This document shows, one piece after another, positions 21,879-32,600 of a DNA stretch of 64,000 nt. Both the position numbers and the translations under genes were made by a program. Source of the stretch: Nilaparvata lugens (lineage: Eukaryota; Arthropoda; Insecta; Hemiptera; Delphacidae); the NCBI RefSeq assembly GCF_014356525.2, contig NC_052515.1, positions 24,187,212 to 24,251,211 on the forward strand. The letters run 5' to 3'. The notes under the pieces are model-generated. The model worked only from the letters and a program-made list of their open reading frames with translations, did no database searches and was not told where the DNA came from. Every line of letters begins with the position of its first letter. The first letter of the stretch is position 1.

Positions 21879-22860
21879 GTGAGTATTTTATTTTTGATGT
21901 AAAGATTAATTTTCAATCGTTACCCAAATTTATAACAATTAACTCCGAAAATCTAATCTATTTTACTCACAAAAGATATATTGATAGGGTTACCAACTAC
22001 AGCTACCAGCTATAGATTTGTATAGCTTCAGATAGACATTGCGAGTTAGGTAATTGAATCAAGAATCAGTTTGAAGGATATCAGATGTGTGGTTGTAGAT
22101 ATTCGAGTGGTAACCTGAGCTTCAACAATAATCTGAAAATGATTGGCTCATGGGGCTGACTCAATTATCTGTTGTCAAACTTTGATACGGATTCCCACAT
22201 TATCAGTACCAGAGTCAGTGCAACCAGTACAACGAGAATATAATCCCAATGATTTCTCAGGTATTTGAATATTCTCACTCAGCACAGAGAATTAAGGAAT
22301 CTATAAATAAAAATCGAGCCTCAAATTTTGACATTCAATAACTTTTATGTGTGCACCGAATTTAATGATTTTTTTAGTTGTGTTTGTTATGTTCAGGACC
22401 AGGGTTATGGCCTATCAAATTTATAATCCGACTTCAGGACTCTTTCCTACGGTCCTTCAAAGTTTACATGTAATCCTTATGGGAGAAGATTCGTGAGCTG
22501 GCCAAACACAGAAATAAAACTCAGCTGTTATAATCATTGCGTCATCCAACAGCCGTCGGTAGATCTGTTTTTTTTTCTATTATTTTCTTTCTACTGATTC
22601 ACAAAATTTTAATTCTAATAATAATGCCTTGGTACGTATGACGTCAAAACTTGGGTCGTAGAACTAGAAATGCTGTAAATTTAGAATATGCACGGGAAAA
22701 TTACCAGCAAGGAGATATACCATTCAATTTCCCAGCAAGTTGCATTCAACTAGGCCTATATGTAAAAATACAAACTGCCGCACATAGGAAGTCCATATTG
22801 AGATATAATAATGTAAATACTGATTGTTGGATAATTTTCATAAAAATATAGTGCATCAAA
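21879..22860. other. Non-coding stretch
   Basis: No clear exon. If the 21861 exon is real this is its first intron. A T-rich run is at 22566-22590. Confidence 0.3.
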
Positions 22861-23058
22861 TTAAGCTAAGGCTAAGCACACCTGAGGAGACGCAGCTTGG
22901 TGATGCAAAGTGTTGATCTTACGGAGATTGCCTTATCACACCGTCCCACGCCATGCCCGATTCAGTAGGTGTGAGTTCCTCCATTCAAACCAATAAGCAA
23001 GAAGCACCTGGATGTAAAATGTCGCATCGCGCCTCCTCAGGTGTGCATCCAGCTAAAG
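22861..23058. mobile_element. MITE with imperfect terminal inverted repeats
   Basis: Left TTAAGCTAAGGCTAAGCACA and CCTGAGGAGACGC; right GCGCCTCCTCAGGTGTGCAT and CCAGCTAAAG, inverted. Centre of about 130 bases non-coding. Confidence 0.7.
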
Positions 23059-23074
23059 TTTGTCATGATATGCA

Positions 23075-23113
23075 TTAACTATTCGGCGGTACGAAGTTCG
23101 CCGGGCAAGCTAG
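23075..23113 (+). mobile_element. Helitron 3' terminus
   Basis: GGCGGTACGAAGTTCGCCGG (imperfect hairpin), then GCAAGCTAG followed by T. The hairpin plus CTAG|T is the 3' signature of Helitrons. The same terminus, in reverse, ends the complete copy at 54928-55359. The rest of this copy is lost to the adjoining MITE. Confidence 0.65.
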
Positions 23114-23124
23114 TAGACAATAAA

Positions 23125-23192
23125 AATGTATGTAATGAGAGAATAGGAGTCCTTATGTTTAGTTTTGTCCTATTCTCTCATTACATTTATTT
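23125..23192. repeat. Perfect hairpin
   Basis: AATGTATGTAATGAGAGAAT and TAGGA pair with TCCTATTCTCTCATTACATT across a short loop (about 23151-23167). Confidence 0.7.
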
Positions 23193-23246
23193 TCGCAATA
23201 TTGCGAATGGATAGAGGAATAGGTGATGAAGATAAATTAATGTAAT

Positions 23247-23360
23247 GTGGTTTCTTCTTCTTCCTCCTCTTCTTCTCCTTTTCCTTCTTCTCCTTCTCTT
23301 CCACCTCCACCTTCTTCTCATTTTTCCCATTTTTCTCCTTCTCCCTCTTCTTCTTCTAAG
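23247..23360 (+). repeat. Pyrimidine-rich (TTC/CCT) low-complexity tract
   Basis: CTTCTTCTTCCTCCTCTTCT-type simple sequence. Its Arg-rich and Ser-rich translations are artefacts. Confidence 0.8.
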
Positions 23361-23514
23361 CTGAGAATATTGCCACGTTTTACACTTGATCAACTGATTG
23401 TGATAGATTGTATTTACCGGGCCATACAGCTGTAATAATCACATCTCACTTTTATTAGTGGCACAACAGATGATAAAAATTGCAGTCTTGTATCAGCTGT
23501 TCCTGGAAGGAAAG

Positions 23515-23695
23515 ATTTCTTCTTTTCATGTCCTTCAGCGAGTTTTCCCAGGAATGAGACCCTGTGCAATCGAATTTTTATATCAAGAACCTCCTATATT
23601 GTAAATTTCATGAAAATAGTTAAGAGACGTTTTCTAGATCCGCAATACATTACAATTGCTCGCTCAATAATATAATAGGATAAAAAAAAGAATGA
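23515..23695 (+). repeat. Dispersed repeat, copy 1
   Basis: ATGTCCTTCAGCGAGTTTTC through GATCCGCAATACATT and TTGCTCGCTCAATA matches 28988-29170 (plus strand). The 3' end with GGATA repeats suggests the tail of a retroelement. 37470-37873 is built from a related unit. Confidence 0.55.
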
Positions 23696-24213
23696 GAATT
23701 ACACTATTTATAGTAACATATTTTCACCATAATTTATTATTTAAATACAACAGAGCTGTAAATGAAAGCTATTGACATCTTAATACCTAAAAAGCTACAT
23801 AGAACTAAATAAAATTCTATACTCTCCAGTAAATATATCATTTATAAAACATTTACAACAATAGAAATATTAACCAGTTCTTACAAAGCTAACAAGTAAT
23901 TCAATGCTATTTGTGTATACTATTTACAGGCTGCAACTTGTTGAAGCAAGTATAATTTCATTTGACAAAAATTCTTTATTATAGTGTGACAATTTATATT
24001 CAGTTACATAATACACAAAGGGCTTTATTATAATGTAAACAGTTATAGTCTTTCGTTGGAATGTTTGTTTACTGGAATAATTCATTTTTTCATCAATACA
24101 TTCGTGTATTATACATAAATTCACGGAATTAATTGGCTACAATTCAATGGAAGTACGGTAATAATTTGGGAATAGTTCCCACAGGAATGAACTCCAATTA
24201 TGGTTAGTCATGT

Positions 24214-24471
24214 AGAACTGAATTTATAAAAATCTGATTTGAGAAAATGATGTTTCATTCATTTCTGTCAACTATTCCCATTGTTTCTATACCGTACATT
24301 GAACTTCTTTGAAGAATTTTCTCATATTCTTCTCTTGGGGCGAGAACTGAATTTATAAAAATCTGATTTGAGAAAATGATGTTTCATTCATTTCTGTCAA
24401 CTATTCCCATTGTTTCTATACCGTACATTGAACTTCTTTGAAGAATTTTCTCATATTCTTCTCTTGGGGTG
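24214..24471 (+). repeat. Tandem duplication, 129-bp unit, near-identical
   Basis: AGAACTGAATTTATAAAAAT starts at 24214 and at 24343. The two units appear identical through TTCTCTTGGGG. Confidence 0.9.
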
Positions 24472-24682
24472 ACATCTTGAGCTGGAATATATCCTTTTGA
24501 ATACTCGAATTAAATATAAATACTCAGTCGTTCAAACAAAACTTGAGATCATATTAGTAGTATCAATATTTGATTATTTTAATGTGAATTCCTTATTCAA
24601 ATAGAAATAATTGTTGAGCAACCTAATAATAAGTGAATACTATTTTTTCCACATGTTCGAAAATCATATGCATTAATGATAA

Positions 24683-24876
24683 AATATTAAATCACTTTTT
24701 GCTTTTGGAAAAAACGACTAGCAGTCAAATATTTTACAATAAATGAATAAATTGGTCATGACCAAGAAGATGGCGGAACTGCCGAAAGATCTCGTTGTCC
24801 AGTGAGTGATTTATTCATTTATTGTAAAATATTTGACTGCTAGTCGTTTTTTCCAAAAGCAAAGAGTGATTTAATA
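24683..24876. mobile_element. Hairpin element with GAAGATGGCGG loop, complete
   Basis: The left arm ATTAAATCACTTTTTGCTTT to ACAATAAATGAATAAAT pairs with ATTTATTCATTTATTGTAAA to AAAGCAAAGAGTGATTTAAT on the right. The loop, about 24760-24800, holds AAGAAGATGGCGGAACTGCC. A half copy at 19532-19665 keeps the loop almost unchanged. Confidence 0.85.
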
Positions 24877-25015
24877 ATAAGCAGTTCGTGATGGAAAACA
24901 ACATTGAAGAATAAAATATTGACTCTTATACTTTCTGACTTCGTATTGACATTTTATATAAATTTGTATCATGCACATGTTGGATGTGAATTTTATAAAA
25001 TAATGATCCAATCTA

Positions 25016-25193
25016 AAGCTGCGTTTACACCAAAGTTATTAACAAAATGTTTATTTTTCCGTCCTTATAGATTCTATTAGATTGAACAGAACTTGACAAA
25101 CACATGTGCATCATAAGTTATGTTCAATCTAATAGAATCTATAAGGACGGAGAAATAAGCTTTTTGTTAATAACTTTGGTGTAAACGCAGCTT
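25016..25193. mobile_element. Long, almost perfect hairpin element
   Basis: AAGCTGCGTTTACACCAAAG at the left is inverted exactly at the right (CTTTGGTGTAAACGCAGCTT). Pairing continues through about 75 bases per arm, with a loop of about 30 bases near 25095-25120. No coding. Confidence 0.85.
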
Positions 25194-25678
25194 AAAGCTG
25201 GGCTTTCGTTTGTGCGTAAATGCCGTCGTCGACCACGACAGGGGAGAATCTCAGATTGGGTGGATTTCAATTTGTCTACATAACCTAAAAGATTATGTTC
25301 AATTATGTTTTAATGGGGCAGGTTGAGCTTATACTTTAGCCAGTAGAATTATTTTAATTAATTTTTCACTGTTCCTATCATGTGAGTTATCGATGGTGTG
25401 AAAAATCAAGCTTCTAGTCTTTGTCTTAATTATGTGCAATTCTAATAAATGATTATTGAAACTATAGATTCACAATAATTTTGAAGATGTAGTCTCTTGT
25501 TGAAAGGTAGATCAAACTAGCAAACTTAGTATTGATGAGTTGGATAAGTATAAATCTTTTTCCTACTAACTTTCATATCTCAAATTTGATCTAAGAAACA
25601 ATACAATGATGGAAATAAATTGGAAGCTGCATTTGTTCAAATGCTAATTAATGAATAATTATTATTAAACGAAAATCC

Positions 25679-25790
25679 CAATTCCATCTAGCTGTTTACC
25701 TTGTGGTCAATATTTGCGGTAGCAGAAGTCTTCGGGGTGATTTACAGCATTTAATCGGGATTTTCGTTCATTAATAAACTACAATGAATA
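25679..25790 (+). mobile_element. SINE body fragment, GTCTTCGGGGTG family
   Basis: TTCCATCTAGCTGTTTACCT, GCAGAAGTCTTCGGGGTGAT and TTTTCGTTCATTAATAA match the body at 42690-42785. The tRNA-like head is absent. Confidence 0.7.
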
Positions 25791-26077
25791 TTGTAACATA
25801 ATCAACAAGAAAATTATTACAGAATATACAATAAATCTGTAAACTTTAAAGTATCTACATGAAATGTGTGTTTTTGAAATAAACTAGCCATGTGAGCATT
25901 TGCATTGAAATGTTTTCCATTGAGCTGGAAGCATAGCATGCTTTGTTTGATTATAACGCGATAAAAGTTCAAAGTTTTTCAATACTGTGAAAAGTTTATC
26001 ATAGAAACACCCAAAGTTCACATAAATCACTTTCATTAAGTTTGTAGTGTTAATGTTGATGTTGTGGAACTTTTCCA
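25791..26077. other. Non-coding stretch
   Basis: AT-rich, no feature seen. Lies 3' of caudal. Confidence 0.3.
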
Positions 26078-26280
26078 TAATTGAGTAGACTTAGAACGTT
26101 GTCAAAAATCCACTTTAATTAAATAAAAATTAAAAATTAATATTTCACAGGAGCATGCTTTTGTGTGCTCATGATGATGATGTGTGAGCACACACGAAAG
26201 CATGCTCCTGTAAAATATTAATTTTTAATTTTTATTTAATTAAAGTGGATTTTTGACAACGTTCTAAGTCTATTCAATTA
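26078..26280. mobile_element. Near-perfect 95-bp-arm hairpin element
   Basis: TAATTGAGTAGACTTAGAAC at the left is inverted at the right end (GTTCTAAGTCTATTCAATTA). Pairing runs continuously through TCAAAAATCCACTTTAATTA and AGGAGCATGCTTTTGTGTGC to a loop of about 15 bases containing ATGATGATG. One or two mismatches only. It sits about 290 bases past the caudal stop codon, so it could be in the 3' UTR. Confidence 0.85.
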
Positions 26281-26566
26281 AATCACTTTCCACTGACAAT
26301 TTTTATAAATGTTTGTTCCCAGTTCACTTCCCTGCATATTGACTTGTGCACTTTCATCGGGTCATGTCAGAGGCCTTGAAATTGATCAGGTGCGACTTGA
26401 AAACTCTGACACCAGACCTCGTCACTCCAGGTCACTCGATATTATTATTATCGGGATTAGCCTCACTGTCCATAATAGAAAGTCGGAACACATTTTTCAG
26501 ATGAACTCAAAAACTAGTCTCTTAATTTTTGTGAGTTATCTAGAGCTTGAAAGTGGTGATTGCGCT

Positions 26567-26671
26567 TCATAGTAGAGACAATTGTTGGATTTTCTCCTTG
26601 TGAATTAGTTCTTCTCGTTTCTTCATCTGCTTCCGTTCTTTTGCTCTCCGGTTTTGGAACCATATCTTCAC
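26567..26671 (-). CDS. cad: caudal last coding exon (helix 3) and stop
   Basis: Acceptor ATTTCCACAG followed by [14 protein letters not shown], the DNA-recognition helix, then [20 protein letters not shown] and TGA at 26567-26569. 35 codons including the stop. The splice between Q and V of helix 3 is at the position known for caudal genes. A longer C-terminal isoform by alternative splicing is possible. Confidence 0.93.
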   Translation of the reverse strand: MKIWFQNRRAKERKQMKKREELIHKEKIQQLSLL

Positions 26672-29600
26672 CTGTGGAAATAGAAGGAGAGGTTTCAGAG
26701 AACAGTAGATTCAAACAATAGAAACTTATAAGAGAAACTGATTCACAACAATCTTCAAATTGAAAAAGTTATTGTTTTTGAAGAGATATTGTGGGTTTTC
26801 TCCATAATGAAAAAATGAGACACAGATGTTGTCAATACCACATTAATTTTGTTTTATTGAATGAAAAAAACTGAGAAAAAACTCTGATTGACAAGTTTAT
26901 CAGAGATTGACAATGGTGTAATAACCGAAACCGGTCTTTCTAATTATCAATAAATCAGTGTTTTTTTGACAATTTCTCAGTCTTTTTCATTCAATATGAA
27001 TAATTACCACAATATCAACTTCTCAACTACACAAAAAAAAAAACAATTTTGTTTTACAAAAGGACGATGGTTTCGGGGCTATCCCCATCCTCAGCTAGAC
27101 TGGAGAAAGTGGTATTGACAACATCTGTGTCTCATTTTTTCAATCTTCAGATTGTTGAAAATAGTTACGGTTTTGGAACTATCATTTCGGTTTTGGAACC
27201 TTCATCTGTAGAAAGAGGAACAGTTTCAGAAAACAGGAATTCAAATAATAGAAACTAACCAAGAAAATGTATTCACATTAATTTTCAAAGGATGATATCT
27301 TGTTAAACGTGATCTGAACTAACTTATATTGGCTAGAGTTTGATCTCTCAAATTTGATAGAAGAAGCGATTCGCTATTGATAATCTGGCTGTGCCTTATT
27401 ATCATTTGTTATTTGCTAATATTGTTATTGAGCAAAAGTTAACATTTTAAAGTATATTCAACCACAGTTGGTAGTAAAAACTCAGTAATTTAAACTTGTT
27501 CTATTTTAGATTTACCGCAATAATAAAAATGCCTGACAACAATGCCTTTTCTACAAAAATGTGATAGCTAGCTAGCTGTTAGCCTGTGGAGAAACTAGGG
27601 TCAAATAAAACACTTCTATAGTTTAAACTTGGGAAGTTCTTCTAAAAGGGTCTTCTTATAGAACTGTTCTACTAACAGTTCATGTAAAAGGGTTGATAGA
27701 TACTGCTATTGGATTCAATTGTTGACTCATCTTCTACTAATTCACCATAATTTTCATCCCTTGTTTTCTTCCAGTAGTTTCTGAAAAAGAGCGACCAATA
27801 ATGAAAAATAAGGCTGAATTATAACAAATAATTCTGGATGGAATTGGAGGGTTTCCTCCGTACTTGGATTAAACTCACTTGTCTTTCTGATAATCCTAAT
27901 GAGATGGCCAACTCAGCTTTTCTCCTAATTGTGATGTAGCGACTGTAGTGGAACTCCTTCTCGAGCTCCAATCGTTGATGATCCGTGTAGACCACTCTGT
28001 ATTTGTCTTTAGTTCTCGTTTTACCTGCAAATAAAATCAGTTTTCAAATACTGTAGGCTACAGAAACGGCAAAATGTCATTATGAGAACAAGTAGTGAAT
28101 TCAATTATAATCAAATCCGTTAATTGAATAATTGAAAAATTCGTCATTGTGACAGCAAGCTGAGTGAAGGCTACAGCTATGAGCGAAGCCACACGAAGCG
28201 TTATTCAGACCAGTCGACAGGGCAGGAAGCTCTTCGCTTGGCTGATAGTACTTTCGTTCGGGAATCAGATGATAACCAGCCAATCCTGCCTTGCCGGCTC
28301 ATCTGAAAAACGCTTCGTGTGGCTTGGCCCTTGGCTTCATCCTTCGTTTATTCGTAATGATTCGACGACTATACGGAAGAATAGTTTTTGCTTCTGGCAC
28401 ATATGGGAAAGTTCACACATTCGCAGGCTGCATACGTGTGAACACTCCCATGAGAGTCAAAAGTATTCTTTCATAGTAGTCGAATCATACACATAGCCTA
28501 AACGATAACACATATTGTGAGTGGAGAAAAGTTTTCTTAGCAATTTCATACAAAATGTAAAAAACACAGTTTTAGGGCCACTTGCATCATCAACGCTTAA
28601 CGCTAAACAACATTTTACTTGTAGATATTGTTGCATTAATCATAATATTTATTTCATTCCGAGTTAAAATAAACTGCTGATATTCTCCGTTTAAAACGAG
28701 TATCTGCATACTGGCCTTGGTCTTTTAATATGATTAACTTCACGTGAACCAAATCAGAGAATACCATTTAAAAAGATGGATCTACTGGAATTAATCAGGA
28801 TTGAAAATAACCCGGCTTTTTTGCAACCGGCACTAAGTACCTGATTGACTGATTACAAAAGTTCAACAGCTGAATCATAATTTTGACACAGTCCCACACA
28901 CATGAACTCGCTCACTCACTTCCATCACCAACAGATGACGAAATAATTATTATCAGCTGTTTTCCCAATGATGAATAATAATTATCCTTCTAATGTCCTT
29001 CAGCAAGTTTTCCCAGGGATGAGACCTAGTACAATCGAATCTTTATATTATAAACCTGCTATGTTCTGAATATTTCGTGACAATCGTTAGAGCCGTTTTC
29101 GAGATCCGGTGAAATACAAACATATAAACATCTAAAATATAAACAGAAGTTGCTCGTTAATAGGATAGGATAGCCTAAACGATAACCCATATTAGGAGTG
29201 AAGAAAAGTTCCAAAATAATTTATACAAAAATCAGTTTTAGTCTTTCAATATTATCTTTAATCATAGATACGATTTGACTGACGTGTGTATTCAACTTGA
29301 AACGTTATAAACCACTAATTAACTACGTCTCCCTATTATCTCTTATTGGCTTCCTTGGCGGTGTTTTGTTAGTTGACGTCATGTAACCACGGTTAACTCT
29401 TTGAATCGGTTAACTCCTGCTACATACAATACAGTGGATTGTTTTAGTTAATTTCCTATATTACCATTCTAAATTCAAAATCGTATGTGATTATTTTGGG
29501 ATCAAAATGTATGTGTTTAAAACTGCTGAAGAATCATTACCTCTTTTTGGACTAATATGCAATCAAAATTCGGGAATGGAATAGTAAGGGCTATAAGACT

Positions 29601-32600
29601 GTTTTTTCGTTTCCAATCATTCTATGATTAATCTGTTTTGTCATTGTTGTTAAATGAATAAATAAATGTTACTGAAACTCTGGAGAAATGTTATCCCAGT
29701 AACAGGGAAAGTTGAAGCATAGATAGAAATGAAGACTTAATATTGACAAACTGTTCTATTCTTCTATTATCTGTGGTTGTAGACATGACACATCTAAGCT
29801 TCGAAGATGAAAGTGAGAAGAATAAAATGAAAATGTGGAGAAAATGGGAAGAACCCAGCCTAAGGAGAGAGAAGAAGGTAGAATTTGGGGGAAGAAAGAT
29901 ATGCTAAAATCGTGTCTGTCATGATAGTCCCCTGGAGATATTTATAGTCACGGTAACCACGCGTTTTGGAGGGAAGCATTTTGATTGGTGGCTGCTCATT
30001 ATTGAGAATAATGGGATCTACGTGTACAGAGAGGTTGATGGAAGTGGAGGTATGTTAAGATTCAAAGGGGCTGGAAAAATATTGAAATCTGACACTTTCT
30101 ATGACATGACAACGGGATGGAATGGTTCGATACTGTGTTTAAACATAATAATTAGTTTGCGCGGAAAAATCATCCAGAAGGGAGTATATTCTTAATATTT
30201 TTGATACACTATTATTTTGTAAATATGTTTTTTATGAAGAAATTTAAATTTGATTTTTGATTTTACTTTTCATATATTTGAATTCTATAATCTACTGTAA
30301 AGCCTTGTGTAAAACTTGTGGAATAACGCAGTCTGACTTGAAATTATAAGATGTAAGAATTGAGATAAATACAATAGAATTGAATAAATGAGATAGATAC
30401 AATAAATATAATTCAATAAAATGAAACGAGAAAGATCGTTGTAAATATATTTCACTCAAGTTTCAACAATCTTAATCCACTAAACTTGCTTTTTAGTAAT
30501 TCACTCAATGAATGAAAATATTGCATCAAACACCCACTTGATGCGAAACTCCACACTTTTCTTGATAATTGGAAAAGATTTTCTATTAATTTGGTATGAA
30601 ATATTTCAAAAAAGTTACAAGTGATTACACTCTTGGAGTGATTGAGATAAGATCTTGAGTAGGCACATTTGAGTGGGTTTTCATGCTTGAACATTTATTA
30701 ATGGAGATTCAAATGATTTGAGTGTTTTGGAACGGCTATTTATTTTACAGAATGACATTTTCTGTAGCCCATTTTATATTTTTGTGAAAATTCTTTGGAA
30801 AAATTCTTCATGAATATTAAAAAATTACAAACCTTTATTGCTACATACTTGAATTGAGATCTGGTAAATTGAAACCTTAATTTTATTGAAACCTCCATAT
30901 TTGAATTGATATTTGATAAGCAACAAGTTCGTATTCCTGAGCACACTGGTTTTACGAAAGAAATACTTATTAATCATCATTTTTTTCTTTGAAATAATCT
31001 ATCGTCATATAAATCTAGATAAAACTTCCATTAATCTTTAAAGAAGTAGTAACCTACTTTCCTAGAAAATATAAATCTATGCTTGTAATACTATGCTTCG
31101 AACGACTCCTATAGAACCATCCATTTTCATTCAATGTTATACAAATCTGTACATTCATTCAATCAAATATTTTTTATTCAATTACTTGACGCAATTGAAT
31201 TCATACAAAAAATCATTTTGAGATTTCGATGTTCTGTTGCTCAGTTGGGAATAAATTGATTTTTTGAAATTCACAACATTTATAATGTTCAACATTATAA
31301 CATGTTGAAATTATAACGTTGTCTTCTTCATGCAGTACTTCGTCATTATTATCATCATATTTTCATTAGACTATCTCCTCTCTGTAGCCCATGTATTTTT
31401 CTCTCTTCAAATTGACTTAGAACTTATCACACTCTCCTCTCAATTTGATGCTCAGATTCTTAAAACCAGTCTTAAATACCGGCTTTCATCTTGAAAAAAG
31501 AAACCAAGACTAATCTACAATGGCGCCCCTAGAGAAAAAAGATTGAAACGGGAAAGAGGAGAGATGTGAAGAATGAGAGAGTAGAAGAGATGGAATGATA
31601 GTGAGATAAGGGAGAAGAGAGAGACCAAGTCGGCCATTTTGTTTAGAGAGCACAGACTCAACTGTGTTTTGATAGATAACACTATCTGCCTTTTAGTTGT
31701 CAACGGATTTGGTGAACATTGTCGGTGGTCTTTGATGATTTAACAACTAGAAAAAGGCTTTGACGTTGAAAAATCTTCAACTGGGACATGTGGCTCATTT
31801 ATCTTTGGAAAATTATAAATGTGCTGTGCGGAAAATGTTGAAATTTTCTCAAATTCGGCTACATTTTGAAACGTGGATTTCAAGAGACTTTTGCTTTGCG
31901 TTGACTGTAAAGATTCGAGATTTACTCGGATATACTTTGCTGTCGATCTTATGATTTTTGTCCTGGGAAACCATATTTTTGTGTTACTTGAACGGGTTGA
32001 ACAATTTTGAATAATGTTTATGTATCCCTCATTACTAATCTAATCTAATCCGATCAATCAGCAACCCTCACATTGCCTAAGCAATCTGCAATCAATCCCA
32101 GTAAAAGATTCATTGAAGAGACAACTTTAATAACTGTAGAAATTAGTGCCCGGTTGCACAAAAGCGATTAAATTTTAACCGTGATTAATTTCACGAGAAC
32201 TAATCAGAGAAGGCTTCTGATGAGCCGGTCTCTCTGATTGGTTCTCCTGGAATTAATCACGATTAAAATTTAGCTGGTTTTTGTGCAACCGGCACTAGGA
32301 GTTCAAATCAACAATTCTCAATAATATTGTATCCTTGTATTTGGATGAATTTTCGTTCCAAATTGATCATGTAGAAATCAAGTATAACTAATCAGAGAAG
32401 GCTTCTGAAGAGCCGGTCTCTCTGATTTTGGTTCTCCTGGAATTAATCACGATTAAAATTTAGCCGGTTTTTGTGCAACCGGCACTAGGAGTTCAAATCA
32501 ACAATTCTCAATAATATTGTATCCTTGTATTAGGATGAATTTTCGTTCCAAACTGATCATGTGGAAATCAAGTATCCTACCTCCTCTCAAGACCTTTCAG

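Noticed and set aside
23187..23435. Arg-rich and Ser-rich overlapping ORFs
   Set aside because: Both arise from the TTC/CCT low-complexity tract.
28164..28496. 110-residue plus-strand ORF
   Set aside because: It spans two palindromic elements and shows no family resemblance.
29785..29907. 40-codon plus-strand [23 protein letters not shown]...
   Set aside because: Short and Lys/Glu-rich in a purine-biased stretch, without a clear promoter, donor or homologue.
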